From the NCBI GenBank assembly GCA_013339765.2, contig JABSTR010001172.1, positions 496,001-560,000 of the forward strand: a stretch of 64,000 nucleotides of DNA, in the 5' to 3' direction. This stretch comes from Haemaphysalis longicornis. Lineage: Eukaryota; Arthropoda; Arachnida; Ixodida; Ixodidae. Below the pieces are notes generated by a model. That model saw nothing but the letters and a program-made list of their open reading frames with translations, had not been told where the DNA came from and ran no database searches. The translations under genes and the position numbers were made by a program. Each line of letters begins with the position of its first letter. The stretch's first letter is position 1. Shown piece by piece: positions 1-10,643 of this stretch.

Positions 1-261
1 TAGAGGTACAAAGCTTTGCTGTAAAAGTATCTTGTTTTTGAAGCACGGAGCTCTCTAGCGCGCAGCATAAACGAGTTTTCTGGTCTTTTGGCATCGCGAC
101 TACGTGAGACGACGATTACGACGATGACAGGAGACGCCAACAGTCCCAGCCCTAAGGGGCTTCGCCCCTAAAAGAGTCCAGTGCGTTGGACCCCACCATC
201 CCACACCTTGCAAGCTGTGCAACAAAAGTTAGGCCAGGGCGTGCCGCGTGACAAGTGAACG
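1..261. other. Left flank, no recognised feature
   Basis: Mixed-composition sequence before the foldback element. I see no long open frame, TIR or tandem repeat in it. The last bases show no obvious target-site duplication with the sequence to the right of the foldback. Confidence 0.4.
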
Positions 262-948
262 TGATGACACGGGAGCGGAACGGGTGTAGGAAAAAATAAT
301 CCCGGAAAAATTGGTCCCGGAAAAATTGGTCCCGAAGCCAAGGCACGAAAAAGTCTTGCTCAAGTAAAGCCGGTTAATCGAACCAAGAACGTTTGTCTTG
401 CTAAAATGAACGAGGTATTAAAGAAAAATATAGAAATGTTCAGTTTTTAAAAATACCAGCAAAAAATTGAAGACGGCACCAATCTAAAAATGTAAGCGCT
501 GCGCTAGATTGTTGTCTACCCATGTTAAGCGAAAATAAAAATATAATGGCTGTTTCAAACAAGCAAGCACACGATAATTCGGTCGCCGAAATGTTTGCAG
601 GTGTCCGTGCAGCGAAACAGTATCCATACACCGATATGTACGTACACCGAAATATCCGTACACCGAAATGTCTGCACCGAAACGTTCTACACCGATATGC
701 CTTGCACCGAAATGTCCTAGACCCGGGACGACGCTGTGCACTTCTTTGATGGAGCTCCCACGGCTTCTTGTGCAATTTTCACCGATACTGACGAAACCTC
801 GCAGCGTAGAGTTCTATGACCTTCCAGACACTGAGATGGCTGTGTTCGACTAAGCTACTAAACCGACGGTTCCAGGCCTTGCAGTTGCTTGTGCGGTTTT
901 AATCCAATTACTTGCATTAAAATGTTTAATCCATGCTCAGCCCTACCA

Positions 949-1042
949 TCCATCCCTCCATCCATCCATCCATCCATCCATCCATCCATCCATCCATCCA
1001 TCCATCCATCCATCCATCCATCCATCCATCCATCCATCCATC
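949..1042 (+). repeat. (TCCA)n microsatellite in left foldback arm
   Basis: About 23 tandem TCCA units lie inside the left arm. The mirror tract is in the right arm. Its length differs from the partner, which suggests slippage in each arm after the palindrome formed. Confidence 0.9.
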
Positions 1043-1255
1043 ATCAAGCATCCGTTCCGTCCGACGGCGCCTGTCTGTCTACCCAATTTTCTTTGTTAGA
1101 TTTTTGCCTCCAAAGGCGTTAATTTCGGCCCCTTATGGGAACATTAAAGCATTCCATATTTCTCAAACCTTTAGCTAAAACGCAAAAGGACAAAATCAAA
1201 CCGCAACAAAGTTCAGATCGGTCTAACTTGAAGGGAAACACGTTGGCTGGGCCAT

Positions 1256-1476
1256 GGGACCATTTTTTTCCTAGATGGTCACTGGGACCATTTTTTCCGG
1301 GACCATTTTTTCCGGGACCATTTTTTCCGTTTCCGGAGCGGAAACAGGTGCACCGCATCTGCGCCGAACTCTTTACACAGGGAAGCTGTGGCGGTGCGGA
1401 GGAAACGGAAAAAATGGTCCCGGAAAAATGGTCCGGAAAAATGCTCCCAGTGACCATCTAGGAAAAATGGTCCCAT
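1256..1476. repeat. Central palindrome with 15-bp GGGACCATTTTTTCC units
   Basis: The left half has about four GGGACCAT...TTCC units and the right half the complementary GGAAAAATGGTCCC units. Both are framed by CCATGGGACC and GGTCCCATGG. A spacer of roughly 60-70 bp containing GTGCACCGC and GCGGTGCG separates them. The same 15-mer forms the element's outer ends, so the element carries the repeat at three places. Confidence 0.75.
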
Positions 1477-1676
1477 GGCCCAGCCAACGTGTTTCCCTTC
1501 AAGTTAGTCCGATCTGAACTTTGTTGCGGTTTGATTTTGTCCCTTTGCGTTTTAGCTAAAGGTTTGAGAAAGATGGAATGCTTTAATGTTCCCATAAGGG
1601 GCCGAAATTAACGCCTTTGGAAGCTAAAATCTAACAAAGAAAATTGGGTAGACAGACGGACGGACGGACGCTTTGG

Positions 1677-1758
1677 ATGATGGATGGATGGATGGATGGA
1701 TGGATGGATGGATGGATGATGGATGGATGGATGGATGGATGGATGGATGGATGGATGG
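1677..1758 (+). repeat. (ATGG)n microsatellite in right foldback arm
   Basis: Tandem GGATGGAT run with one interruption near 1718. It is the inverted counterpart of the left-arm TCCA tract. Confidence 0.9.
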
Positions 1759-2375
1759 TAGGGCTGAGCATGGATTAAACATTTTAATGCAAGTAATTGG
1801 ATTAAAACCGCACAAGCAACTGCGAGGCCTGGAACCGTCGGTTTAGTAGCTTAGTCGAACACAGCCATCTGAGTGCCTGGAAGGTCATAGAACTCTACGC
1901 TGCGAGGTTTCGTCAGTATCGGTGAAAATTGCACAAGAAGCCGTGGGAGCTCCATCAAAGAAGTGCACAGCGTCGTCCCACCGGGGTCTAGACATTCGGT
2001 GCAAGGATATCGGTGCAGGACGTTTCGGTGCAGGACATTTTGGGTACGGATATTTCGGTGTACGTACGTATCGGTGTATGGATACCGTTTCGCTGCACGG
2101 ACACCTCCGTGCGCAAACATTTCGGCGACCGAATTATCGTGTGCTTGCTTGTTTGAAAAAGCCATTATATTTTTATTTTCACTTAACATGGGTAGACAAC
2201 AATCTAGCGCAGCGCTTGCATTTTTAGATTGGTGCCGTCTTCAATTTTTTCCGGGTGTTTTTAGAAACTGAACATTTCTATATTTTTCTTTAATACCTCG
2301 TTCATTTTAGCAAGAGAAACGTCCTTGGTTCGATTAACCGGCTTTACTCGAACAAGACTTTTTCATGCCTTTGTT

Positions 2376-2482
2376 TCGGGACCAATTTTTCCGGGACCAT
2401 TTTTTCCGGGACCATTTCTTCCGGGACCATTTTTTCCAGGACCATTTTTTCCGGGACCAATTTTTCCGGGACCATTTTTTCC
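2376..2482 (+). repeat. Seven-unit 15-bp tandem array at right foldback end
   Basis: Seven units of CGGGACCATTTTTTC with one- or two-base variants, such as CCAATTTTT and CCATTTCTT. The left end has only about three complementary units (about 286-330). Unequal unit number at the two ends is typical of foldback elements. Confidence 0.75.
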
Positions 2483-2503
2483 TACACCCGGCGTGTGTCA
2501 TCA

Positions 2504-3471
2504 GTCTGCCTGCCGAAGTACTTCGCCTCAAAAGACTCAGAAACGGAAGCGAAGACACGCAGACATGTGCAGCTTTCCCGCTCACGGCAGTCCTATCAAC
2601 AGTGATTACTCTGTAGTTATTCAGCGAAATGTAAAGATATTTGCGCAGCTAATATTAGGGGTGAAAACTTGCTTTTTGAAACAGTTTCAAGTCTCTATCC
2701 TATAGAAATGCATGGGGAGTAAGATTTCACAGCGGATTACACATAAAATATTCAGAATCCTGGAAACTTCTTTAGTGTTTTCATCTTCATGTTGACTGCT
2801 TGCTTTATGCCAAATATCACTTTCCTGAATCGGTTTTGCTAGGTTCCTGAGAGGTCGCAATTTTGAGCGAGAAGGCTGGGTTGTGTGACGTAGTAGTAAA
2901 TAAACAATTGATAACTATCGCCAGGGATTTGGCTTCAAAGCGCGTAAGCCCTGTGGAATGTTTATTTAAGGAACTGCTGTTTAATACATCCCCAGTATGT
3001 TTCTTTCAACGGTACACCAGCGCTCATCTACGTCTACTCTGAACTTTTGAAATGCATCGACAAGCAACGAGCGGTTTATGTGCCAGTTGATGTTGGAGGG
3101 AAATTGATCTCTACCTCATGCGTAAGATATGTGCCGATGGTTTATGGCGTACTATACGGGTCTATGCCGCCCAGGCTGGTACGAAGCACCAGGGCTAAAA
3201 GTGTTTACAAATAACGGAGCGCGCTCTGCACAAACGTTCTCACGGTGCAGTCGAGAAAAGTGCTTTCAAGACAAGTCAGGTAAAATTGTTGTTAGTCCAG
3301 TACAATTTGTTGAGGGTCCCCCGGGCGAAAAGCAGTCATAGATCGTTTTAACGTGCCTTTAGGTCTGTATGGCGGGGTCCATATGCCCATATGGAGGGCA
3401 TGTGAAAGAACAAGGACACGAAAATGATGCCCGGTCAAATTTCAAGGCAAATTTAACACATGTTCGTTTAC
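2504..3471. other. Unassigned sequence
   Basis: AT-moderate sequence with no convincing gene. A small inverted repeat, TCCATATGCCCATATGGA, lies near 3379. Short open frames such as 3129-3341 have no recognisable domain. Confidence 0.35.
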
Positions 3472-3508
3472 CAGTGAAACATATTTGCAATGCAAATATG
3501 TTTCACTG
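3472..3508. repeat. Perfect 18-bp inverted repeat with octamer motifs
   Basis: Arms CAGTGAAACATATTTGCA and its exact complement are separated by a single A. The centre contains ATGCAAAT, the POU octamer sequence, facing its partial mirror ATTTGCA. Two tandem 21-bp copies of a TTTCACTGATATAT(T/G)TACATC unit follow directly. Confidence 0.8.
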
Positions 3509-3689
3509 ATATATTTACATCTTTCACTGATATATGTACATCTTTCGAAAAAAAGAAGACAAGGACATTTCTGTGCCTATTACTCATCTAGGAAACACTT
3601 GTGCGATAAAGGAACATGTGTTTCTGGAAGGACTGTGATAAAATTTGACACGGAAACAGGAAATCTTCACCATTGTGACGATGGCTACC

Positions 3690-4075
3690 TTCCTTACGCC
3701 TCGCTCCCCTCAGCGCTGCTATGCATCCGGTTGTTGTTGCCGCCGCCGCCGCCGGCGTCGTCGTTATGAAAGGGTCTTGGTATTCGCTTTCACGGGCACC
3801 TGCAATTCCGCTTTGGTGCGCCGCGGGCTCAACGCGAGAGGCGACAGCCCACGCGGCTTTGGCTGCGACTTCCCATTGGCAACGGTCAACGACCCGGTCG
3901 CTGCCGCTGGGCGCTGGAGGGGGGAGGCGGCTCCGCAGGCAATCAAGGCGTCCGCGCCGGGGTCGGAAATGCCGCCGTGCGGTCCGCCCCCCCGCGCGCT
4001 ACCGGCTCTGCACGTCACCTTATTTCTAGCTGAGCGATACCGGCTTCCACTTTACGCCCCACGTGCGCGGAGAAG
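3690..4075 (+). promoter_or_regulatory. GC- and CpG-rich patch
   Basis: By eye this block is much richer in CpG than its surroundings and has a GCCGCC run near 3741. It ends near 4076 with AGAA followed by GTAAGT, a donor-like hexamer. It could be a CpG island or non-coding first exon. Frames crossing it are arginine/proline-rich with no recognisable domain. Confidence 0.25.
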
Positions 4076-4359
4076 TAAGTAAGGCTGCGGACATATCGCC
4101 CTTCGCGCGCCCATGCCGAGTTGTCGCATAGGTTGTCCGAAATGTCGCAATGGACGCGACTCGCACACCCACAGCTCAGTGTGGTGGCATAAACTTTCGT
4201 CTTAGCCACGTCGTCTGCAGCGAGAATCGATATAAGAAATTCCTCGAGGCACTTAAATCTGCTTATGGACTCTGAAGGCGACCGTCGGCGTACTAGTTAA
4301 GAGTTTGTTTTAAATACCACGTTTACCCGTCTATCCAGCAGCTACGCTTTTTTACAACC

Positions 4360-4537
4360 TTTATTCCCTCTTCATTAATTTTAATCGACCTTATTCATCC
4401 TAATCCAGTGTCATTAATTCATCTTAATATCATTAATCCATCTTAATCACCTAATTTATCTTAATATCTAAGGTATTAAGATCTTAATACCTAAGATCTT
4501 AATACCTTAAGATCTTGAGATCTTAATACCTTAATAT
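4360..4537. repeat. TTAAT/ATCTTAATACC-rich degenerate repeat
   Basis: Irregular repetition of ATTAATCC, CTTAATATC and GATCTTAATACC, including short inverted copies such as GGTATTAAGATC against GATCTTAATACC. It is the insertion site of the hAT-like element: the same CTTAATAC-type sequence resumes on its far side. Confidence 0.7.
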
Positions 4538-4545
4538 CTTAATAC

Positions 4546-5437
4546 TAGGGATGGGCGAATATAGATTTTGAGGTTCGAAGCGAATTCGAAGCGAATAGTG
4601 ATTTGGTCGAATAATTTCGAATCGAATAGTTCGAATAGTACACATTGTAAATCACAAAGACAAATGAGCAACTTGTGACCTGACTAATGTACACAATTTT
4701 TTCTGATAATTAGAACTCACGTAGGCACAGCATTGTGTAAAACTATTACCAGTTGAACATTTATTGCAAAATCACACACACAGCTTTCCTTTGCTGTATT
4801 CACAAGTTTTCATGAAGAATGCCTGTTGCGCCACATGCTCTAGGTGCAGCAGTTCCGCCGGCTGCTCATTCACAAGTTTAAGCGCCGCCTAGAAACTCGC
4901 AGAGTTAAGCGCCGCCTAGAAGCTCCGCTAAAAAAAGAAGTATTGTAGCCACTAGTATCCTCGGCCGTAGCCAAGCAAAGCGCAAGTGGCTGGCCGCCAT
5001 TTTGAATAGGCTCGCTTAGTGCGGCGTACTGCCGCGCTGTGCGAGCCCTATTCAAAATGGCGGCATGCCTATTCAAAATGGGGCCTGTACAAGTCTGCTG
5101 GCTTGGTGCCGCTATGTTCGGAGCGGTGTCGTTTCAGTGCCGCCTTTTTTTTTTAACCTAAAGTGTGCTGGCGGCCGAGAGCTTCGTCGAACCTCTAGGC
5201 AAGGCAGCAACTCGGCAGTGCCGGCACTGATAATAGAAATGTCCGCGTCGGTGGGTCTTGAGCCAAGCCTGGGGTAACTCTCGGAAAGCTTGACCGAAAA
5301 GCTTGGCTTTTAGCTGCCTATTCGGGAGCATCGAATAGTTCGAAAATATCGAATACCTGCATTCGGATCGAAGCGAATAACGAATAGAGAGCTATTCGAT
5401 CGAATATTCGACAATACCGAATATTCGCCCATCCCTA
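4546..5437. mobile_element. Non-autonomous hAT-type element, 892 bp
   Basis: The terminal inverted repeats are TAGGGATGGGCGAATAT at 4546 and its complement ending at 5437. Both sides are flanked by the exact 8-bp duplication CTTAATAC (4538-4545 and 5438-5445). Eight-base duplications are the hallmark of hAT transposons. The subterminal regions are rich in TCGAA/CGAATA words on both sides. An internal inverted repeat, GCCATTTTGAATAGGC, lies around 5000-5090. No transposase frame is present, so it would depend on a transposase supplied in trans. The perfect duplication suggests a fairly recent insertion. Confidence 0.85.
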
Positions 5438-5445
5438 CTTAATAC

Positions 5446-5758
5446 CTAAGGTATTAAGCAAGGTAACCTTGCTTAACCACCTCACTAATAATTACTACCA
5501 CTCACTAATCGATCGTTATTAAATTTGTTAATCATTCAACATTACGCGACTGGCATGCCTTAGTTTGCCTCTGGCCTTCCTTGGGTGCTTGCACCGTTCG
5601 TGTCAACGCGGGGGCACCCAAGGTCACTTTGCAATGAGACATATCAGGCTTTCCCCTTGAAAATTTTAAGGCCAATCCGCCCCGCGAAGGTGGTTTAGCC
5701 GAGAAACTGTATGGTGCATATCACAATTACATCATCGTAGAGATCACAGCAGGTGCAC
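5446..5758. other. Unassigned sequence with a short hairpin
   Basis: After the target duplication a few AATACC/TTAAGC repeats continue. A 10-bp stem, CCTTGGGTGC with GCACCCAAGG, lies near 5578-5622. No gene seen. Confidence 0.4.
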
Positions 5759-6037
5759 TCGTAGCAGGTGTGCTTCACCGCAACGCCCCAAAACGACCAA
5801 TCAGCATGACCAAGTGCGCGAACTTGGTTAATGACGAGGCCAAACATGAGATCAAAGTACCTGCGCTTGGGCAACAGCGCACGCATACGCAAGTCTTGCG
5901 CTGTTGTCCCATCACAGATATTCCTTTTGTTTTTTACTCTAATCGCATGCCGGGCCTCGTCATTCGCCAAATTCGCACACTTGGTCATGCTGATTGGTCT
6001 TCTGGGGCGTTGCGGTGAAGCGGCGCACCTGCTACGA
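5759..6037. repeat. 279-bp imperfect hairpin, MITE-like
   Basis: The left arm begins TCGTAGCAGGTGTGCTTCAC and the right arm ends with its imperfect complement. The blocks GACCAATCAGCATGACCAAG and CTTGGTCATGCTGATTGGTC mirror each other, and so does AATGACGAGGCC. The pairing continues to a small loop near 5898. There is no clear target duplication and no coding capacity. It could be a MITE or a hairpin formed by an inverted local duplication. Confidence 0.65.
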
Positions 6038-7494
6038 TTTCTTAGAGAGTGTATACAGACATCACCGCAGTCAACATCTTCGTCCTCTTGCAAGTCCGGG
6101 ACACACAAACGCGTGCACGTTCTGTCCTTTACGTATACTGTGACGCCATTGCAGTGCGGCACTCTCTCGACAGTCCGCGCGCTTGCCGCACACGGTCCCA
6201 GTGTAACTACCGACTTCAAACCGCGCATCTGTCCACGTTTTAGAGGTACAGAACGCGAATACCAGCCATCAGGTCGACACTGTGACGCCTGTCTGTCATA
6301 CCGCCGCTCGCTGGCAGAACGTTGACCGCTGTCAGAACCTAGTGATGCATTATGCGCAATAAGGAACAATGGCCTGACTCACGAGCGTATCATTGGACGG
6401 TTTTGATTTGATTTGATTTGATTTTTTATTTCTTGGCAAAAACCAAGAGGAGGCTGAGACTAAAGGCGAACGTGGCCTGACAGAGGCCTCAACCACCCGA
6501 TTTACGGACGCGCACGGACGCGAAAATTCCACGGCACCCTATAGCCACATACAGATCCGCTGTAATTTGAGAGAAGACGGCGCAGTATCAGCCAACGGGG
6601 CCCGCGGAGGCGTGCTTACGCGTCGTCTGCTTCGGTCGTCTGCGTCGTCTGCTTCGCGTCGTCTGCTTCCGGCAGCAGACGGCCATGCATTTTAGCCAGG
6701 ATTGACCACTTGGGAAAGGTTAGCACTCCTCGCTGGAAACATTCAGCGGCCACCATTCGTTCCTCCCTATAACCTGAGAACGCTGCAGAATCACCCGCCA
6801 TCGTCTTGATTATGCGTCAAAGCCAAGACGCATAGCCAACCCATCTCGTTTAGGTGCTTTTATGGGCTGAGCCATTGTACGTAATCTGGCAGACCAGTAT
6901 ACTCGCTTTACTCTATTTTATTGTTTGTTTTTTCCTGCACAACTATATATGTATGTATTTCTTATTTCTATATTTCGTCGGTGGGTCATATTTCTTAAAC
7001 TTTACTAGTCTGTAAATAACAATTTTGGTGTTTTCTTGTATTTTTGTAGTTTTATTCTCTGCGACTCCCGTCTGTGACGCTAACTTCCCCCCTAAGGGCA
7101 CAGCAAATGGAGGAGTATTTTCTTCCGCGCATTCCTTCACAGGGCCTGTCGTCACGCATAGCAGGACGTCAAGCGCTTCTCAAATTTAATGAAGCGGTAA
7201 AGACGGGCTTTGACGTTCTGCAATACATAAACTTGCTCAAATGGGAGTCATCGCTCGTAGCAGGAAAAAAGTATTCTGCATGCCGTGGCTTCGGCTGTAT
7301 TTCATTGAGGACATTGCATTCAGCAGCTGTTGGCACACTGGGCGGTTCGTGACCTGCCGCGATTCAGAACGTTGCAAGGCTCAACGGCAGAACGTTGCGG
7401 GTCTCAGCTCGCTAGACGCTCTCACCCCACTCCGAACAAGTAAGTACGTAGTGCGCTAAAAACTCGTGGCTCTGTTAGGGCGCACTTTCACACT

Positions 7495-7495
<1 letters not shown>
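6038..7495. other. Unassigned sequence with short repeats
   Basis: Contains a (TTTGA)n run near 6401-6425 and about four copies of a CGTCGTCTGCTT-like unit at 6617-6668. The rest is mixed sequence with only short frames. No gene was recognised. Confidence 0.4.

Positions 7496-7577
<82 letters not shown>
7496..7577 (+). repeat. (TAAA)n microsatellite
   Basis: About 20 uninterrupted AAAT units. A second, shorter AAATAAATAAA run lies near 7820. Confidence 0.95.
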
Positions 7578-7578
<1 letters not shown>

Positions 7579-7923
7579 GACACTATTGCAGGAGAAGGTG
7601 GACACGTCAGTCGGCATGGGGAATAAAGGAAAGGGGGGGGGGGGCGAGTTTAAAGGTTACATTCGGCGGTCGACGTGGTCGAACTCCCACAGAGAGAGGA
7701 GCGTCTGAAGTGTAGTGGCGGGGTGGAGCGGCGTTATTCAGTCCACAAGCCGCTGGACGCCGGGCGGGAGACACTTTGGTCGGAGTGCTTGAAGGCCTGA
7801 AGGCTTGAAGGCTTTATTTAAATAAATAAACAAATCAGACAGATAAAGCAGTGGTGACTCCCCCGCAACTTTACGGCAACGTCTCTACGCATAATCTTCG
7901 GCCACCACCGAAAAACATTACCA

Positions 7924-8168
7924 CCCACCACGGTGGCTCGTCGTGCGGCTGAGCGCAAGGACGCGGGTTCGATTCCCGGCTGCGGCGGCCGCTTTTCTGA
8001 TGGAGGCGAAAGGCGAAAGCGCCCGTGTGTTCGAGATTTCGGTGCCCGTCAAAGATCCCCAGGTGGTCAAAATCAATCCGGAGCCCTCCACTACGGTGCG
8101 CCTCATCGCCTGTGCAGCGTCGGCGCGTTAAACCCCATAATCAATCAATCAATCAAATAAAAAAAAAC
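7924..8168 (+). mobile_element. tRNA-derived SINE, Ruka-like, copy 1
   Basis: The head ACGGTGGCTCG is followed by a Pol III B-box, GGTTCGATTCC, at about 7967. Then come the body landmark GCGGCCGCTTTTCTGATGG, CGCCCGTGTGTTCGAGATTT and CCGGAGCCCTCCACTAC. The tail is (AATC)n followed by an A-run. I recognise this as the Ruka tRNA-related SINE of ixodid ticks, here with an AATC tail. The A-box part of the head is shortened or diverged. A clean target duplication is not obvious. Confidence 0.85.
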
Positions 8169-8284
8169 TTTACCGGGCGATTGTAGTGGGGTCCCTATTT
8201 CCGTTTGATCGTATCACTTTGAATGCTAACGTTCACTGATGTTTTAGCGCTTGCCCAGTGTACCCGACCCCTGCCCGCATTACA

Positions 8285-8626
8285 TCACTGGCAAAATTTA
8301 AAGTCGTTCAATATTTTCTTGCGTTTTTTCGTTTGAAGGACATATTTCATGGCTGGAATGGGTCTGAGTGATTTACCAAAGGCGATTTCTTTGAAATCAA
8401 ACTGAGTTTTATTTTGTCTCCATGCCCCCTCTAAATATCCACGCATCTTCCATTGATTACTTTCCACTAATACTTCCAATAGCTCATAAATGTGTTCAGT
8501 GCGACGACGCCATGGGAATTCATGGTCAAAGGCAAGAGGATACCTCATTGTTCTACTCTTGCAGAATATTTTTTTCTGGCATGTAAGGTTGTCGCAAATG
8601 CTTCTCCGCAAGCAAAGAATCTTCAT
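8285..8626 (-). CDS. Unrecognised 113-codon open frame, doubtful gene
   Basis: An ATG-started minus-strand frame of 113 codons that is less GC-rich than neighbouring sequence and has a balanced, basic composition (motifs FDHEFPWRRR, KKRKKILNDF). I see no domain, signal peptide or membrane segment and recognise no family. It is not low-complexity, which sets it apart from most chance frames here. It could be part of a decayed transposon protein. No promoter or splice context supports it. Confidence 0.15.
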   Translation of the reverse strand: MKILCLRRSICDNLTCQKKIFCKSRTMRYPLAFDHEFPWRRRTEHIYELLEVLVESNQWKMRGYLEGAWRQNKTQFDFKEIAFGKSLRPIPAMKYVLQTKKRKKILNDFKFCQ

Positions 8627-9470
8627 AAGGGAAGCGATTACAAGTAAACTTACAAGTTTCCCTGCGATCAGAGCATACTGTTAACATAGTTTTGACCCCC
8701 TCAGTACAAGTGCACTGTCGGGCGCTTCGACGCACGAACTGGCGCGGGCCCTGGGGCGAGCAGCGCGGAAATGGAAGGCACGTGTTGCGCGGCGCTTTCG
8801 AACGCCGCGCATTCCGACAAAGGCCGCGCCTGCTCGCATCGGATGTCCTAACCACCACCACATAGGATGGCCACCGACGAAGACGACTGGCTTTTCCTTC
8901 TTCCTCGGCCATCAGCGGCAGGAGGAAGGGAAGGTGAGACAAGAGAGACGCGGTCCGGGCGCAGGAGAGCTCGGCCCGTCGTCTTCGAGCTCCGCCCGAG
9001 CATTGTGTCTTAGCCGCCCGCCGGGCTGTAAATAAAGGTACAGTTTTTGTATCTGAAGCTGAGTTTGTCGATTGAAGATACCCGGGATGAGATCCTCAGC
9101 GCTACGGCAGCTTGGAGGAGAATACCCGGGGAAAAGAACATCCACGAAGATAACTTGCACCTTCTTTTGCATGCTCATATCTGTCGAAATTTAGTAGTAA
9201 GAAGCCCTGCTCCCCTACCGTGAAGGTGAATTGTAATGAAGGAGAAACTGCCCTTACTATATTATTGTTATAAAACGGGCTGATTGTTTTAAGTGGAGGC
9301 GTTAGAGTAAAAAAAACTTTAGTTGATTCATCTATCATAGGAATCGGTAAAACACGAAAGTGAAATGTGCAGTGAAATTTGCAGCTGAGCATGATTTGCG
9401 GGTCGGCGGCTGTCTTGTGGGTGAGCTTGGCGGGCGACGTCCTGCTGGCGAGTCGCATCGGCAAAGGTGC
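8627..9470. other. GC-rich unassigned sequence, possible LTR remnant
   Basis: About 8700-9010 is GC-rich and leads into GTAAATAAAGG with a polyadenylation hexamer near 9030. That layout resembles the R/U5 end of an LTR. No primer binding site, TG...CA ends or coding domain could be confirmed, so this is only a suggestion. Confidence 0.25.
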
Positions 9471-9745
9471 ACTGGCGTCATTTCCGTCACGGATATGGCG
9501 TCAGTGAAATCTTGGTGTATCCCGGCATAAAACTTTCGTGTTGAAATATAAAACCCGAAAACGGACAACCCCAAGTATAAAGTATTATGTAGTACTAAAA
9601 GTTGCTTCACCGCAAGAAGACGCTGTGTGCAGGGGTGCACCCTTTACAGGCCGCTTGCTTCGTTGTACTGGCGTCATTTGCGTGACGGATATGACGTCAG
9701 TGAAATCTTGGTGTATCCAGGAATAAAACACTTTCGTGTTAAAAA
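9471..9745 (+). repeat. Direct duplication, 196-bp period
   Basis: The block starting ACTGGCGTCATTT (9471) recurs at 9667 with about 85% identity by eye. Shared words include GTCAGTGAAATCTTGG and a trailing AATAAAAC...TTTCGTGTT. The unit ends in an AATAAA motif each time. Confidence 0.7.
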
Positions 9746-9829
9746 GCTGTAATTTCCGCTGAAGACTCGTCGTAATAGAGGATTTGGTGTAAACGTGCAC
9801 CATTGGGGAATAAAAACCTTGCTTCGCCC

Positions 9830-9956
9830 TCTCGAACAAATGGGCGTTTCCCACTTTCCCTTCCACCAGAACAGCCGCGGCCGTAACTTCGTCACCTCGT
9901 GCCCACAACACCTTAAGCACAACACCCAAGCCACTGAGCCACCCCGGTGGATCATT
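9830..9956 (-). mobile_element. Diverged Ruka-like SINE, copy 2
   Basis: On the minus strand CCGGGGTGGCTCAGTGGCTT gives the tRNA-like head. GGCCGCGGC, a TGGTGGAAGG body word and AAACGCCCATTTGTTCGAG follow. These align with the SINE body in order, but with many substitutions and no AATC tail. It is an old, truncated copy. Confidence 0.6.
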
Positions 9957-10643
9957 AAATGAACAGCATTCGTCAATTGTCGTTAAATAGCTATTCAATG
10001 AGGCGAGATACGACATTCTATAGAAATCTGAAAATATTTTAATTCATCAAGCTTTTTCAGCAACTTCTGGAAGCCCATTCGGTGTTATTTCTGTAGCAAT
10101 AAAGCGAACCAAACAGTGGACGCCCCATTCAACTTGGTAGTTCTCAGCGCCTTCCGTTGTTATTTCTTCCTTTCTTATTCGTTCGGTGCGACTTGCATAA
10201 TCTGTGCATTGTCTACTGACAAAGGGCGAGTTTAACAATAGCAACTACAGAGATGTAGAAATAAAAATAGTCACGTCTTTGCGGGCGTGCGCTTCGCAAA
10301 CACTGCAGCGCCTACTATTTTTGAACTATAGCTGGCTATATTTATCCTTTGTATAGGTATATGCTGAGCTACTCCGCCAAGTTGTTAAAAATAAATGTTC
10401 AATAATGCCGCTACACAGTAGTGATAGCGCGTTCACCTCAAAACATCGCAGCAACACTAATCGTCGAATTCAAACGGAATATCAATGTGTATCGAGCATT
10501 GTTAACTTCGTACTACCAGAAACCTTTCCCTTGCGGTATCGCCCTCAAGCCAACCGTGGTTCTTTCCCAAACAGTAGCAGGTCGACCATGTACCATTGCG
10601 CAGTGCCATCAGCGCAGGTCGCATTTTTGTGTCAAATGGATGA
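9957..10643. other. Unassigned sequence
   Basis: Mixed sequence with AATAAAGCGAACC near 10099 and other AT-rich words. No domain, TIR or long tandem repeat was recognised. Confidence 0.35.

Larger units (their letters stand above)
262..2503. mobile_element. Long near-palindromic foldback element, about 2.2 kb
   Basis: The two halves are inverted copies of each other almost throughout. The left arm runs inward from about 262 and the right arm from about 2503, with the centre near 1385-1395. Matching landmarks include the segment with GAACGAGGTATTAAAG (left, near 408) and its complement near 2295. Other matches are the repeated ACACCGA-type block (about 620-720 against 1990-2090) and a TCCA tract mirrored by ATGG. 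Short terminal blocks TGATGACAC and GTGTCATCA close the repeat. Both ends and the centre carry a 15-bp unit with core GGGACCATTTTTTCC. The open frames inside the arms are mutual mirror images and repeat-rich, so I do not regard them as genes. The design recalls foldback (FB/Galileo-like) DNA elements, but there is no transposase and no clear target duplication, so the class is inference. Confidence 0.75.

Noticed and set aside
889..1178. Frame encoding a (IHPS)n polypeptide
   Set aside because: It is translation of the (TCCA)n microsatellite.
440..2271. Open frames of about 75-126 codons in the foldback arms
   Set aside because: They are inverted copies of one another, run through repeats and contain no domain; they follow from the palindrome.
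5695..6369. 224-codon minus-strand frame
   Set aside because: It crosses the 279-bp hairpin and reads its two arms as near-repeated peptide, with no known domain.
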